From Vermamoeba vermiformis (Eukaryota; Tubulinea; Echinamoebida): a stretch of 64,000 nucleotides of DNA. Position 1 is the first letter of the stretch, and every line of letters begins with the position of its first letter. The position numbers were made by a program, and so were the translations under genes. The stretch lies in NCBI GenBank assembly GCA_045837725.1, contig JBEWZL010000152.1:124001-188000 (forward strand), read 5' to 3'. Shown here in pieces: positions 36,146 to 47,239 of this stretch. The notes beneath the pieces are model-generated. The model saw only the letters and a program-made list of their open reading frames with translations, was not told the DNA's origin and did not search any database.

Positions 36146-38072
36146 ATGAAGTTGAAAATCAAGAGCGCGAGAGGCAGCACTTTGTTAGAGATCGAAATTA
36201 ATCCAAATGCGACCGTCGATGAATTAAAGCAAAAATTCTTCGAGAAAAGTATGTGCTGTAATTAATTATAATTTATTATGCGTTGTATATTAATATTTTG
36301 TTTAAAGACAAGAAATTTTACCCCGAGCGACAAAGATTCACTCTTCCCAGCGATGGTATGCAACGAATTTAACCATGATTACAGCTCAAAATATTATGCA
36401 ATGCTATTCCACGAGCTAATGATAATCAAGAGACGTTTAAACGCTGCGCTAGAGCAAATCTAACAAAGATATTTTTAAATCCGCAGGTGGCGCGCCAAAA
36501 GTTGTAAGAGAGGGTACCAAGCTCTCCGAATATAACCTTAAGGACGGAGGTAATATTAATTTCATAAACCGTTGATTAAATGCCTTGCTCATTTTCCGCT
36601 TTTGATCAGACAGTCTCATCTTCAAGGATCTAGGCGTTCAATTCAGCTGGAAGACTGTCTATACTGTTGAATACTTAGGTCCTTTGCTCTTGTACACTTT
36701 GCTCTATTTCAGACCCGCTTTGATCTACGGAGCAGCTGCTAGCCAACCCAAAGTATGGCAACAAGAGTAAGTAACGCACTAAAACCGATTATAATCAATC
36801 ATAATTTATATTAAATAATGCATAATATATGTAATGGAAGTGATTCGGAGCCAAAGTTCCGTTACAAAAAATATTTATTTTTATTTTTATAGTTACGATG
36901 CTTTCTTTAATACCTAAATCAATATTTCCATAAATATATGAATTTTTAATTAATTTATCGATTATGCGTTTTGTTCTTTTTATGTCTCATGTGAGTTACT
37001 TCGGGATCACATTCGAAATTGCTTGGGAGTTAATATTTATTCTTCTAGCACTAAAAATAGGACTATCTTATATATTAGAGTTTATTTTTCAGCAATAGCG
37101 CATCGAATGAATCAATACTTTCTAAATCTCGTTTGGTTTGGATGCGATCGCTAACTCAATTTTATCTCTATAGTTGGGCTTTCTACTGCTGGGCGTTCCA
37201 CTTCGTTAAGAGAATCTTGGAGACGCAATTCATCCATAAATTCAGCGGTGGTACTCTCGGATTCAGATTCATGGTCCGCAACTCGATGTACTATTACTTC
37301 TTTGGTGCTTATGTTGGTTACTACGTCAATCATCCTCTTTACACCCCTGTAGCTAATGAGCAGCTCGTTTACATCGCCACTGGCTTCTTTGCCGTAAGTA
37401 CTTACATTAGGCGACATGACGTCGGATCTTTCTAAAAACAATCACCTCATCAATATCGAGGTTGTTATTATATACAATGGTCTGCGTTAAGAATAATCAT
37501 TTGGAAAATTAACACTCCAAAGCGTCCTACACTTTACAAACAGATCGAATCCGCATTTCAAACTTAACTTAATGGTTATTTGTTGACGTAGCATGGCTAA
37601 TCATACCTTCATTAACTATAGTTGTTCCAAGTTTTGAACTTCTGGATCCACTTCCAATTGAGCCGTTTGCGCGACGATAACGCCAAGGAGAGAAAGATCC
37701 CTCAAGGATTTTGGTTCAATTTTGTGTCGTTCCCGAACTACTTCTTTGAAATCTTGATTTGGGTTGCATTCAACGTCATGACTCATACTGTTGCTGGTAA
37801 GTGCCTTTACTTTTATCTGCTCGCGAATCCAATTTTTTTGGATCTCGATCCCAAAACAAAATCAGCTTTAAATTCCATTCCGAAATATTCATCCCATTAT
37901 CGAGAACTAATTTTTTCGTCATTAAGGTGTTATCTTTAACGTCGTTGGTGGTCTTACTATGACTCAATGGGCGATCGGAAAGCACCGTCGTTACAGAAAG
38001 ATGTTTGATGGTAAAGAAGGCAGAAAGCAATACCCTAAAAGCAGAAAGGCTATTATCCCTTTCATGATCTAA
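36146..38072 (+). CDS. TECR: Very-long-chain trans-2-enoyl-CoA reductase
   Basis: This enzyme performs the last step of the ER fatty-acid elongation cycle, NADPH reduction of trans-2-enoyl-CoA (yeast Tsc13). The N-terminus is the ubiquitin-like domain typical of TECR (MKLKIKSARGSTLLEIEI, FTLPSDG, KLSEYNLKDGD). A steroid-reductase-type membrane part follows: GPLLLYTLLYFRPALIYG, FHFVKRILETQFIHKFSGGT, YYVNHPLYTP, RKIPQGFWFNFVSFPNYFFE and the C-terminal KHRRYRKMF and IIPFMI. The HxxKR..ETxFxHxFS and SFPNYxxE blocks contain the conserved lysine and tyrosine of the active site in the family. There are about six exons. The acceptor after ASQPKVWQQ is ambiguous: CAG at about 37094 adds a serine-rich segment, while TAG at about 37173 gives a length nearer to plant proteins. 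Confidence 0.9.
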
Positions 38073-38906
38073 ATTAGGTATAATTTTAATCGCGATCAGA
38101 TCCCGTACACAAACGGGCGCAAAATTTAAGGCCCTTTAATAACATCAATAAATAACTTATTTATATTTAACTATGAGGAGATAAATTATATTTACTATTT
38201 TCGGTTTAATTTACATTCGAACAGTTGACCTACATTTATTTACAAATTGTCGCAATCGGATCCGATTTGTCGTACTTAAGCAGTCACAAACGAGGAATCG
38301 TGCAGCGTTCTTGCTAGGTGTAGGATTAAGATCATTAGTGTGCATTCTGAGCGATAAAAAATGCCACTTTGAGCGAAATATTATTGCAGCTTTACCTACG
38401 TTCTTGCGTACAAGTTAAGTAACCGTTGCAACAAGCTACCTACCTACACTTCCCTTTTATATGCACCGAATTCTACCCAAGTAAGTAGTTTCGTTAGGAA
38501 GTTTCAGTACAAATAGTTTTCTATCGGCGCAAAACATTTTTTGCTGCTTATCTAAAAGAAACAACGTATGGGTGTTAGATCCATCTGCGAATTACTGCTG
38601 ACGGTTCAAGAAGTGCATTATATACTCAGATGAAGGTAGTGTTAGTTTCAATCCAGGTTTAAAAAATTGGATTCAGCTCCCAAAAATTCTTTTGTTGCTC
38701 TAAATAATTGTAGTACTTAGTATCTAAATTAATCATTATGCCTATGAATTTTCAGAGCTAGAAAAGTATAACGTTCGCTTGGAGGGTTGCCAGAAAACTG
38801 ATCACGTTTTGTTGGCTTTATTTTAACGATTCATCGAGCACCACGAACAGGCCCTCGTTAAAAATATTATAAATTAGGTCAAGGAGGATAGATTTCACCA
38901 AATGAA
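38073..38906. other. Intergenic, 0.8 kb
   Basis: AT-rich sequence between TECR and the first ankyrin gene. I see no coding exon, tRNA or repeat of note apart from GATC-rich bits such as GCGATCAGATCCC near 38095. Confidence 0.5.
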
Positions 38907-40640
38907 ATGGAGGTAAGGTCCAAATAACACGCACATCACGAACTTTACACGCTGAGCCTAATAAATCAATAAAAACCTTGAAATATTTCATTTAAAATTA
39001 TTACACCGCGATTTTTATTTTATTCTGAATTTTATTTCAGGTGTCAAGCGAATCTCCATCCGCATCCATTGCCGCTTTACCGAAGGAGTTACTGGCCGTT
39101 ATAATCAAGAGCATTCATCCCTACGACACAATATTTCTTCGAGCAACGAGCAAAGGGTTCAACAGGCTTTGCAAGGAGTTTCAACCATTCCCTCAGTTTC
39201 ACGTGCTGGATCAAAACAAGTGCATGGCTTATCTCATCGAGAATGGCTCCATATCATGCTTAGACTATGTCAAGAACGTATTGCACTTCGAATGGACGTC
39301 AGAACAATGCTTTAGTGCAGCACGATGTGGTCAAGTTGAAGTGCTCAAACATCTTCGTTCGAACGGCTGTCCGATTGATAATCCATCAGCGATTATCGAA
39401 TGCACCAAAGGAACATGCAATATTGATATGATCAAATACTTACACGAGAATGGTGCGTCTTGGAACCAAGTGGATCCGACGTCAAAGAACCAAATCTCTA
39501 TACCGAATTTTGGAGTCTTTGACCGTAACAACACCGTGCAAACAGTGACTGAGAATATGGCATTTCACGGTCACTTAGAGTGCCTTAAATATGCAGTTCA
39601 GAATGGTTGTGAAAACAAACAATTGTGGTACACGCCGTCGATCGAATGCTTGGACTTTGCCATCAATAACGGCTTTCTTTGGGGTGGTGGAATTGGCTCG
39701 CTCGTCCTTGGGACACGTAGCAGTATGATTCCCGTCAAAATGAACATTTGCGAAGAAGCTGCTCACCGAGGAGACCTCACCATACTTAGCTACGCACATC
39801 AAAAAGGAGCAGCGTTCAATAACAGCGCTTCATTTGCAACAAGAGAAGGACACCTTCAGTGTCTTAAATACGTTGTAGAAAACTCTGCTATGCCGTTGCA
39901 AAGAACTCCAGGAAATTTTGGCATCAAGACAATCGAGTGCTTGCAGTACTTGTTAGAGAAGTTAGATAGAGAAACAATTGACTTAAAATCACATACCATA
40001 TGGTCTTCAGCGGCAGCATCGATCGATTATCTCAAATTTGTTCATGACGTCAAGATCCCAGTGCCTTCATCACGACTCGAATCGTTGTTAGAAAAAGCAG
40101 CTTGGTCCATCGAAACATTCAATTTTATGCTTAATATCGTCAAGGTATCAAATCCAACGATGATTCTATTTGGTGCGTGTGCTGAAAACGGATATCTTGA
40201 AGCATTAAAACTCATTGACATGTCGCCCGGCGGAGATTTCAGCGGCATCGGCAAAACTTGCGATTAAACAAGCAATTCGATCGAAGATAGTGGCTGTATT
40301 GGAATTTGTATGGAATTACTTTCCAAATAAGGAAGAGTTCAGCAAGCACGAGTGGATTCTTTTAGTTTCTACGTCCACACCTGAAATACTCGATTTCTTT
40401 ACCAAAAAAGGAATGATATGGACTTCAGAGCACATCAAATTTGCAGCGGACGGCGGAAACTTGGCGAATTTGGCGTACTTGACGCGGATCGGATGTGAGT
40501 TAGCCTTGCATTGTAGCAGCAAATACTAATTTGTATTCATAGGCCAATGGAGCATCGAATTTAGGCCCATTTTTGCAACAGGCCATCATATGTGCATTAA
40601 GTACGCGCAAGAACACGGATGCAAGAAATTTCTACGATAA
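38907..40640 (+). CDS. F-box-like/ankyrin-repeat protein, copy 1 (one frame change)
   Basis: The main exon starts at 39041 with GTG after a CAG acceptor. The only matching upstream start is a 6-nt coding exon ATGGAG at 38907-38912 followed by GTAAGG. The N-terminus (LPKELLAVIIKSIHPYDTIFLRATSK) resembles an F-box. It is followed by degenerate ankyrin-type units of about 30 residues, each around C-L-x-Y/F-A-x-x-N-G or L-K-H-L-R-x-N-G-C, as in large ankyrin families of protists. Near 40215-40260 the frame changes by one (the first frame ends at TAA, 40265-40267); homologous sequence (KLAIKQAIRSK to YLTRIGC) continues in the next frame. A final small exon, about 40544-40640, encodes the conserved end CIKYAQEHGCKK. 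It may be a recent pseudogene or mis-sequenced. Substrate selection for SCF ubiquitin ligase is inferred. Confidence 0.6.
39170..39375 (+). repeat. Conversion tract, ankyrin copy 1
   Basis: About 206 bp that match 41011-41216 closely. The core from TTCCCTCAG to GTCCGAT has only two differences in about 188 bp, while flanking coding sequence is much more diverged. Confidence 0.8.
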
Positions 40641-40890
40641 TTTTGCCAACGTAAAAGCCAAGTTTAAAGTTTTATTTCGAACTGTATTTATTAAACAACA
40701 GAGCACACAGCTACACTGGGCTGACTGGAATAACTTGAACCGAATGGAGGAAAGTGAAGATTCGATAATTTTCCAATAAATTCGACGATAAATATTTAAT
40801 CAAAATATTATTTAATGCAAGCTAATAATCGGCTATATTATTATTGATAAATTGCGCCATCTGCCCTATTTTTAAAATATTTATTTTCAG

Positions 40891-42498
40891 GTGTCAAACG
40901 AATCTGCATCCGTTCTCACTTTGCCGAAAGACGTGTTAGGTCTTATTGTCAAGCATACGCATCTCTACGACACAATATTCCTACGAGCAACAAGCAAATG
41001 GCTCAACAAGCTTTGCAAAGAGTTTCAACCTTTCCCTCAGTTTCACGTGCTGGATCAAAACAAGTGCATGGCTTATCTCATCGAGAATGGCTCCATATCA
41101 TGCTTAGACTATGTCAAGAACGTATTGCACTTCGAATGGACGTCAGAACAATGCTTTAGCGCAGCACGATGTGGTCAAGTTGAAGTGCTCAAACATCTTC
41201 GTTCGAATGGCTGTCCGATACATGAACAAACAGCTCTTGCTGCGTGCACTCAAGGCACGTGCTCGTTGTCAATGATCAAGTACTTGCACGAGAGCGGCGT
41301 ATCTTGGGACCAGCTAGATCCAAATGCCGAAGGCATGCAAGCTGAGGCCCATCTAACGTCAGACATGGCACAACACGGCCACATTGATTGCATCAAGTAC
41401 GCAGTTCAAAATGGCTGCGACGACAGGAAAACACATTACACGCCTTCGATTGAATGTTTGGACTACTTGATCCAAAACGATTTTGACTGGAGAGACAAAT
41501 TTAACCCAACACTAGGGCCTAGTCAAAAACGGATTAAAATGACATCTTCTAAACTAAGCATTTGCGAAGAAGCAGCTGGTCGAGGTGATCTAACTATGCT
41601 CAAATACGCTCATCAGAATGGAGCCCCGCTGAATGATAGTGCCATGGTCGCAGCCAAAGAAGGCAAGCTAGATTGTCTTATTTACGCAATAGAGCACGGC
41701 GACAGCAAGCAAGTTATACCGCATAACATCAAGACTATCGAATGTTTCAAGTACTTGCACAATAAGTTCGGATTCGACGCGGTGACAAAGAACTTTCGTT
41801 GGTTTCATCCGATTTCAAGTGGCGTGGAATATCTTCAATTCTTATGCGACATTAATGTCCCGCTGCCTGGTGCCGTGGAGCCAGATAGTGATGAAGCCAG
41901 GATCGAACGGATGATTGCATTTTCAAAGGCCGCGGATAAGTTTGAAACGTTCAAATTTGCCCTCGATCACTTCAAATTTCCTTCACCAACGTCATATTTG
42001 TATTACCCATGTGCTAGAAGCGCTAATTTAGAAGGCTTGAAAATGCTGTTTGAACGAAACATTCCTTTTGCTACAACGAAAGAAGAGGAGAAAAATGTGG
42101 TCAGCTTAATTGGCAGTGCTATTAGCTCGAAGAACTTGGACGCGATGAAATTTATATGGGACAAATTTTCCAAGATCGACGGATTTAGCATGGAAACGGA
42201 TTGGCTGGACGAGGCAGCGATGTTTTCGGCCCCTACTATCCTCAATTTTTTGACGGAAAAAGGAGCAAAATGGGATTCAAAACACCTTCAACATGCTGCA
42301 CGTAACCAAAATTTGCCTAATTTGGCATATTTGACGAAGATCCAATGTAAGAACCAAAAAAAGGTTTTGCTTTGAAACGCCGAATCTTTCTAACAATTAC
42401 TAAATTTAGGTCAATGGAACGAAACGCCGTGTCAATTAGACCAAGGCAACATTTGCGTCAAATACGCACGAGAACACGGTTGTACGAAATTTCAATAA
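40891..42498 (+). CDS. F-box-like/ankyrin-repeat protein, copy 2
   Basis: The main exon runs from the CAG acceptor at 40890 to about 42348, and a last exon (about 42410-42498) ends CVKYAREHGCTKFQ. About 515 residues. The N-terminal LPKDVLGLIVKHTHLYDTIF segment resembles an F-box, and ankyrin-like units follow to the end (SNGCPI, CSLSMIKYLHESG, LKYAHQNGA, YLTKIQC). The start is unresolved. The exon opens with GTGTCAAAC like copy 1. The homologous upstream ATGGAG at 40744-40749 is followed by GAAAGT instead of a GT donor. So the gene uses another first exon, starts at an internal ATG, or has lost its start. It is tandem to copy 1 with a gap of 250 bp. Confidence 0.7.
41011..41289 (+). repeat. 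Conversion tract, ankyrin copy 2
   Basis: Matches copy 1 over 41011-41216. It matches copy 3 (inverted, 53363-53642) further, up to ATGATCAAGTACTTGCAC, after which all copies diverge. Confidence 0.8.
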
Positions 42499-42882
42499 AA
42501 AAAACTATTTGTTTATCTCACTCGATCAATTAGAGTCAAATTATACAACGTGCAAGTCATAACACACCATTATAATAAACATATGGTGGGTTGAGATACA
42601 ATTCGGACCGTACACCTCGAAAACCAGATCAAGACTAAAAGACTAAAAGATCAGCGTTTCCGTTCTTGGCTAAAATATCGCGTAAAAATATTTATTTTGC
42701 TCGAAAATTTTAATGGTAAGTAACAATAATTTTGTCGCTTTTTGCTGAGGAAATAAAAGTGGAACCGGATGTAAATAATTATTAAAAAATTATGCAGCAA
42801 TTCAAAAATCAATCGTAATAGCAGCAATCATTATAATTAATTCCCAGAATATTTCTTAAATATTAATTAAGTTTATTACCAG
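42499..42882. other. Intergenic
   Basis: A 384-bp AT-rich gap between ankyrin copy 2 and the LRR gene. It contains a short direct repeat (GACTAAAAGACTAAAAG near 42634) and otherwise nothing recognisable. Confidence 0.45.
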
Positions 42883-44259
42883 ATGAAACCGATCAGCATC
42901 AGAACGCAAGAGGAGATTCACGATGCTATTTTCAACGAGCAAGAATATATTATAGATCCTACCCTCGAGGAACTCTCCTTAATGTGTTATTATCCACAAC
43001 TAGTAATTTCCTTAGAAACAGCAAAGTCAATAGCCGAAAAATTAAAAAACCACAAAGCCCTCACAAAAATTCAAATCGACGGTCATCCATTGTGCTACGA
43101 CTCAGCCAGATTGATATGCAGAGCATTGGCTACTATAGAGACCCTAAAAGAAGTCGCGTTCATTGATACATTTACATCACCGGATGCGATGAGATGGATC
43201 GTGGAATTAATTAACGCAAAACCGAAGCTAAAATCACTAATACTAGATGATAATATAATATTTACGTTTATGAATTCAAAAGAATTATTTTCAGCCTTAG
43301 AACTATCACAACTAGAAGAATTGAGGATCCTCAGCAATATTATTGGTGAGAACGAAGACACAATAGACCTGTTGGCAAATTTCCTAAAAAGGAATAATTC
43401 ACTGAAAATTTTTGCCGTGGGAGAACTACAACCGACCCCCGGTAAAATAAGTGATAGCGGATGGGCCAAAATTTTTGATGGACTTGCTGAAAATAGTTCA
43501 ATAACAAGGCTTAAATTATATGGATATGTTAGTGGAGATATAAGCATAGCGAGATTAGTGAATTGTTTCAGGATTAACAAACACTTGACGGATCTGGATT
43601 TGGCTAGAAGCAAGTTAGCGGATCCACACATCGTTTCGCTCATCGAATCGATTATGGCTACTGATAGTATACAATATTTAGACCTATCATCGAATGATAT
43701 AGCAGCTCAAGGCCATCAAACTCTTGCCAAATATTTGGCGCGAACAAATTGGCTCGTTTATTTGAACGTTTCATTCGGCGAAAATAGAGGACTGAGATAT
43801 TTATGGGAAGGAATTAAAAAGAATTCAACTTTATTGCATTTAGAAATGTACGGCATATCAAAAGAAACTTTTCATATTTCAGATGCGGAACGAAGTTTAC
43901 TGGTACATCCGACAATTTTGGAGTTTGAATGTGACAGCTTTATGATGGGCAAATATAACCCATTCACGGAGAAATTACAAGAAAACAAAAAGAAAATTCG
44001 AAGAAGTCGCAAAGATATCACGTTTATTGTCTTAATGCTGGCGAAAGGTCTCGCGAGATCTAATTTTCCACCCGAGATCTGGTTATTAATATTACATCAC
44101 GTTACTATCCCATCGTACACTCGTCTTGCTAGAGCTAGTCTATTATTCGATTGCATCATCAAGCATTACGACGAGATTTTTGGACGGATCGAACGAAGAG
44201 AAAAATTCAAAATCATCCAACATAATACTACCTTCGAAATTTACTTGGACAATAATTGA
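42883..44259 (+). CDS. Intronless leucine-rich-repeat protein with C-terminal F-box-like motif
   Basis: A single open frame of 458 residues, the only clearly intronless gene here. Residues 40-340 contain ribonuclease-inhibitor-like leucine-rich repeats of about 28 residues (for example LKSLILDDNIIF, LTDLDLARSKLADPHIVSL, IQYLDLSSNDIAAQGHQTL, LVYLNVSF, LLHLEMYGI). After a basic linker (KKKIRRSRKD) the C-terminus has FPPEIWLLILHHV, an F-box-like helix. This is preceded by LMLAKGLARSN, an arrangement much like the end of the pseudokinase at 6-7.7 kb. Having the F-box-like part after the repeats is the reverse of the usual order. Absence of introns could mean retro-duplication, but there is no visible poly-A tail or target-site repeat. 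Its role, perhaps ubiquitin-ligase adaptor, is inferred. Confidence 0.72.
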   Translation: MKPISIRTQEEIHDAIFNEQEYIIDPTLEELSLMCYYPQLVISLETAKSIAEKLKNHKALTKIQIDGHPLCYDSARLICRALATIETLKEVAFIDTFTSPDAMRWIVELINAKPKLKSLILDDNIIFTFMNSKELFSALELSQLEELRILSNIIGENEDTIDLLANFLKRNNSLKIFAVGELQPTPGKISDSGWAKIFDGLAENSSITRLKLYGYVSGDISIARLVNCFRINKHLTDLDLARSKLADPHIVSLIESIMATDSIQYLDLSSNDIAAQGHQTLAKYLARTNWLVYLNVSFGENRGLRYLWEGIKKNSTLLHLEMYGISKETFHISDAERSLLVHPTILEFECDSFMMGKYNPFTEKLQENKKKIRRSRKDITFIVLMLAKGLARSNFPPEIWLLILHHVTIPSYTRLARASLLFDCIIKHYDEIFGRIERREKFKIIQHNTTFEIYLDNN

Positions 44260-44618
44260 CAAGGTAATTCAACTCCATTAACTATACTATAACCGTTTGA
44301 TTACGTTAACTTACAAGATCTCGTTGTGTGTCAAACTCTCTAACGGTTTTTTTTTTGCTAGATCCAGCGCTGCTCCACTTTTCCGAGACTTTCACATGCA
44401 ACAGTATAATTATGCACCTTAGTGCTACTAGTATGTGATTACAATACGAGTTCACATATTTAAACTTCAAAATCATGAAATGACACGCTGTGACATGAAG
44501 CCAAAAGGCCACAAAAGCACGTGGCGGACAAAAGAAGTGTACGACTGAGACCATTATAAAAGCTTTGTTAATTTTAACGTTGCAACGGAGAACCGCACCA
44601 CAAGAGAATTGAACCGAA
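44260..44618. promoter_or_regulatory. Upstream region of PA-7TM copy 2 with CACGTG
   Basis: This gap of about 360 bp ends at the ATG of PA-7TM copy 2. AGCACGTGGC at about 44517-44526 lies near 100 bp upstream of the start. TGACACGCTGTGACA at about 44481 is a degraded version of the intronic palindrome. Confidence 0.4.
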
Positions 44619-46784
44619 ATGCAGCCTTGGCCAAAATCTAGAAGTTTTTTGTTGGCGATTATTCTTTGTTACGTTGGATGTACCTACGCGACGCTAACAA
44701 TTAACGGAGGAGCGTTCGGCAATATGACTCTACAGTCTGGACAATATTATTGGAAGGGTAAGCTGACTTTTACGTGTAAACTTACAACTTGTAACGAAAT
44801 CCAATAATTTTTGGGAACCGTGTGATGTCTATAAGACTTATACTAAGGCATATATATTTAGGTGATGATTGGAGTCTGAATTTTGAACCTGTTACTGGCC
44901 AGCTAGCAGATTCGTCAATGCAAGATCTGACCGGCAAAATCGTCTTTCAAGAGTTCTTGGGCAATCGTGACTGGCTACCTCGCATTAAGCAGATTCAAAG
45001 TGCAGGAGCTATAGTCATATTATACGGCACGGATTCGCGTAAGTTTCAATATGGAAGATTACAATGGCGCTTCATTTTTTTTTTCTAAATTTAGAAAAGT
45101 CCAGATTTGCTTTTGACTCAGTAGATTCTAATCTTTAAACATAATATAGTCGTCTCCGGACAATACGGATGTGCTTTGACCGCAGCTGAGCCTACCGGAC
45201 AAATTACTATTCCCGTTGCCGAGATCAATCAAGGCGAGTTTGCTGAAATCCGACAGGCGGTTTTAAACGGCACGATTATCGAAGCGACATTAACTTCAGA
45301 AGGTATGTTATATGTAAATATTATATACTGAATCATATCATGAAATTTTATCGCACATTTCCTGTGGTCTGTTTTTGGATCCTGCAATATTTTTTATAAT
45401 TAAAAATCTGGTACTGGCATCAATTTTAATCGCTTTTTTTGAAATTATAGGAAATCCTTGGAACTTATTAGGCGGAGTTGCCGTTATAGTCGTATTTAGA
45501 GCCATTTTTACGGCAGTTTCGGTCGGGCTGATCGGATACGCAACTTACAAATTGGTTTGGTTTGTTCGCTATCAAAGACCTCAATTTAATGTTCCGCAAG
45601 TTGTTCTTGGCTTAGAGATTATAGCTAATTTACGTAAGTCCTATTTAAATTTCGGAATTAATTGCGATTGCACGAGATAATTTTTTATTCGCCTTGTGAA
45701 ACCGTTATTTAATGCAATTCTCGCGGGATTAGCCGTGCGTTTATACTATATACTTAAATATGACATTAATAATACTATTGTTTAGTCAGAATCGCGTATT
45801 TTGCGGTCGATCCGTTTGCGTGTTTTGGAAACTACGGAATCGCTACAAACTTCTTAACAACGATTAGCTTTCCATTTGAAGTTGCCACATTTGTATTAAT
45901 TACGTTTTACTGGTAAGTGTCAATCTTTGAGTCCTGCGGAATTTTTAAAAATTCGGATTTGAATCTTGTGGATCCAAACATTATTAATTACGGCGGAAAA
46001 ACAAGCCGATTGTTTCGAATTAATTATTGCGACGTAAATGTAATTAATTACGTTATTTAATGCAGGTTTGAAGCGGTCACAAATGCATCCATCACAATTT
46101 ATCCGTTCGTCGACAGATTCAAACCATTTTTCTTTGCTTTTACGATCATATTTATCGCGGTGATTATACTCGTTAGTGTCTTAGGATACTTTCTAGCATT
46201 TTCAATCACAACACCGGTGATTATTATCTACGTCATCGTATCTTTGGCCTTTTTAATCTTTTACATCGTGACGGTGGTCAAGATCGTAAAGAAAATTTCT
46301 AAATCAAACAATTTACGTCAAAAGAAGACTAAGGCACTTACGGAGGTACGTTACATATTAAATTTCAAATATTTAATTGCATCAGATCCGATTTTAATTG
46401 AAAATTTGCATCAAATCACCAAAATTAAATTTAGACCGGACAAATGTACACATATTACGTCCTATCGTATCTAATAGATTATAATAGGTCAATACGAAGA
46501 TTATCGTAAACGGCATCATTCGCATGTTGTCCCTGATCCCGATCATAATTTACGTCTCGCCCGAGATCGCAACAGTTCCAATGCCACAACTCGTCGGATC
46601 CGTATTCATTTACGCTATGATCATGCTCGATTCATGGGGTAGAATATATTTATTCAAAGAGCCTCACCGTAGCAAGTCTTCAACGGGAGGATCTAACTCG
46701 AAGAAATCGGAACAATCTGGAGTCACCGGATCCACTGCCAAAGCTGAGATGGGCGACACTCAAGCACCGGATACTCAAGTATAG
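44619..46784 (+). CDS. PA-7TM protein, copy 2
   Basis: Seven exons encode about 450 residues. The signal peptide (FLLAIILCYVGCTYA) is followed by the PA-like ectodomain (LTGKIVFQEFLG, IQSAGAIVILYG, VVSGQYGCALT, ITIPVAEI, LTSEG). Next are seven hydrophobic helices in the segments VIVVFRAIFTAVSVGLIGYA, NVPQVVLGLEIIANL, FPFEVATFVLITFYW, FFFAFTIIFIAVIILVSVLG, VIIIYVIVSLAFLIFYIVTV, MLSLIPIIIYVSPEI and VGSVFIYAMIMLDSWGRIYL. The Ser/Gly/Lys-rich tail is short. Intron positions match the other copies: after YYWKG, after YGTDS, after TSEG, after IIANL, after TFYW and before the NTKIIVNG exon. It is closest to copy 3, which lies on the other side of the TMEM192 gene in inverted orientation. Confidence 0.75.
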
Positions 46785-47239
46785 AATGTTAGTACTATTA
46801 TTACTTGTACCATAGCAAAAAAAAGGTCAACCGATAAAACCTACTTGAAAACCAGATCCGGATCTGAGCAACCACAACATCCGTATTATAATATATTCAT
46901 AAGCTTTGCTAATTTAGTATTCATATATAACAAATGGCTCACCTTTAGCGAAAGAATGCATCTCTAGGCTGATCGCGGGAAGTTGAATTTGCCAGCAACC
47001 ATCAGCCCTGTTGCATATAGGACGAACTGTATTTTTCTTCGAAAAACGACGAGTAGTATAAGTTATACTAGTAAATATGTTAAAGGAACCATAGTAGGTT
47101 TCCTCCATAGATGTTCGGCGGGATCGAATCATTCTACTGACAAATTCATGAAGACGTCGAATAAAATTCAATTTGATAAAACTATTTACATTCAAATTCA
47201 CGCTGCATTTTTGATTTCGAGATGAAATTTCTTCTAATT
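46785..47239. other. Intergenic, convergent 3' ends
   Basis: A 455-bp gap between the convergent ends of PA-7TM copy 2 and the TMEM192-like gene. CCAGATCCGGATCTG near 46853 contains a perfect GATC-based palindrome. The short frames here are not supported as genes. Confidence 0.45.

Noticed and set aside
43095-43643. Minus-strand frame of 182 codons inside the LRR gene
   Set aside because: It is the antisense of regular leucine-rich repeats; the plus frame has clear repeat periodicity.
42883-44259. Intronless LRR gene as a retrocopy
   Set aside because: No poly-A tail, flanking repeat or intron-bearing parent is visible, so I report only the lack of introns.
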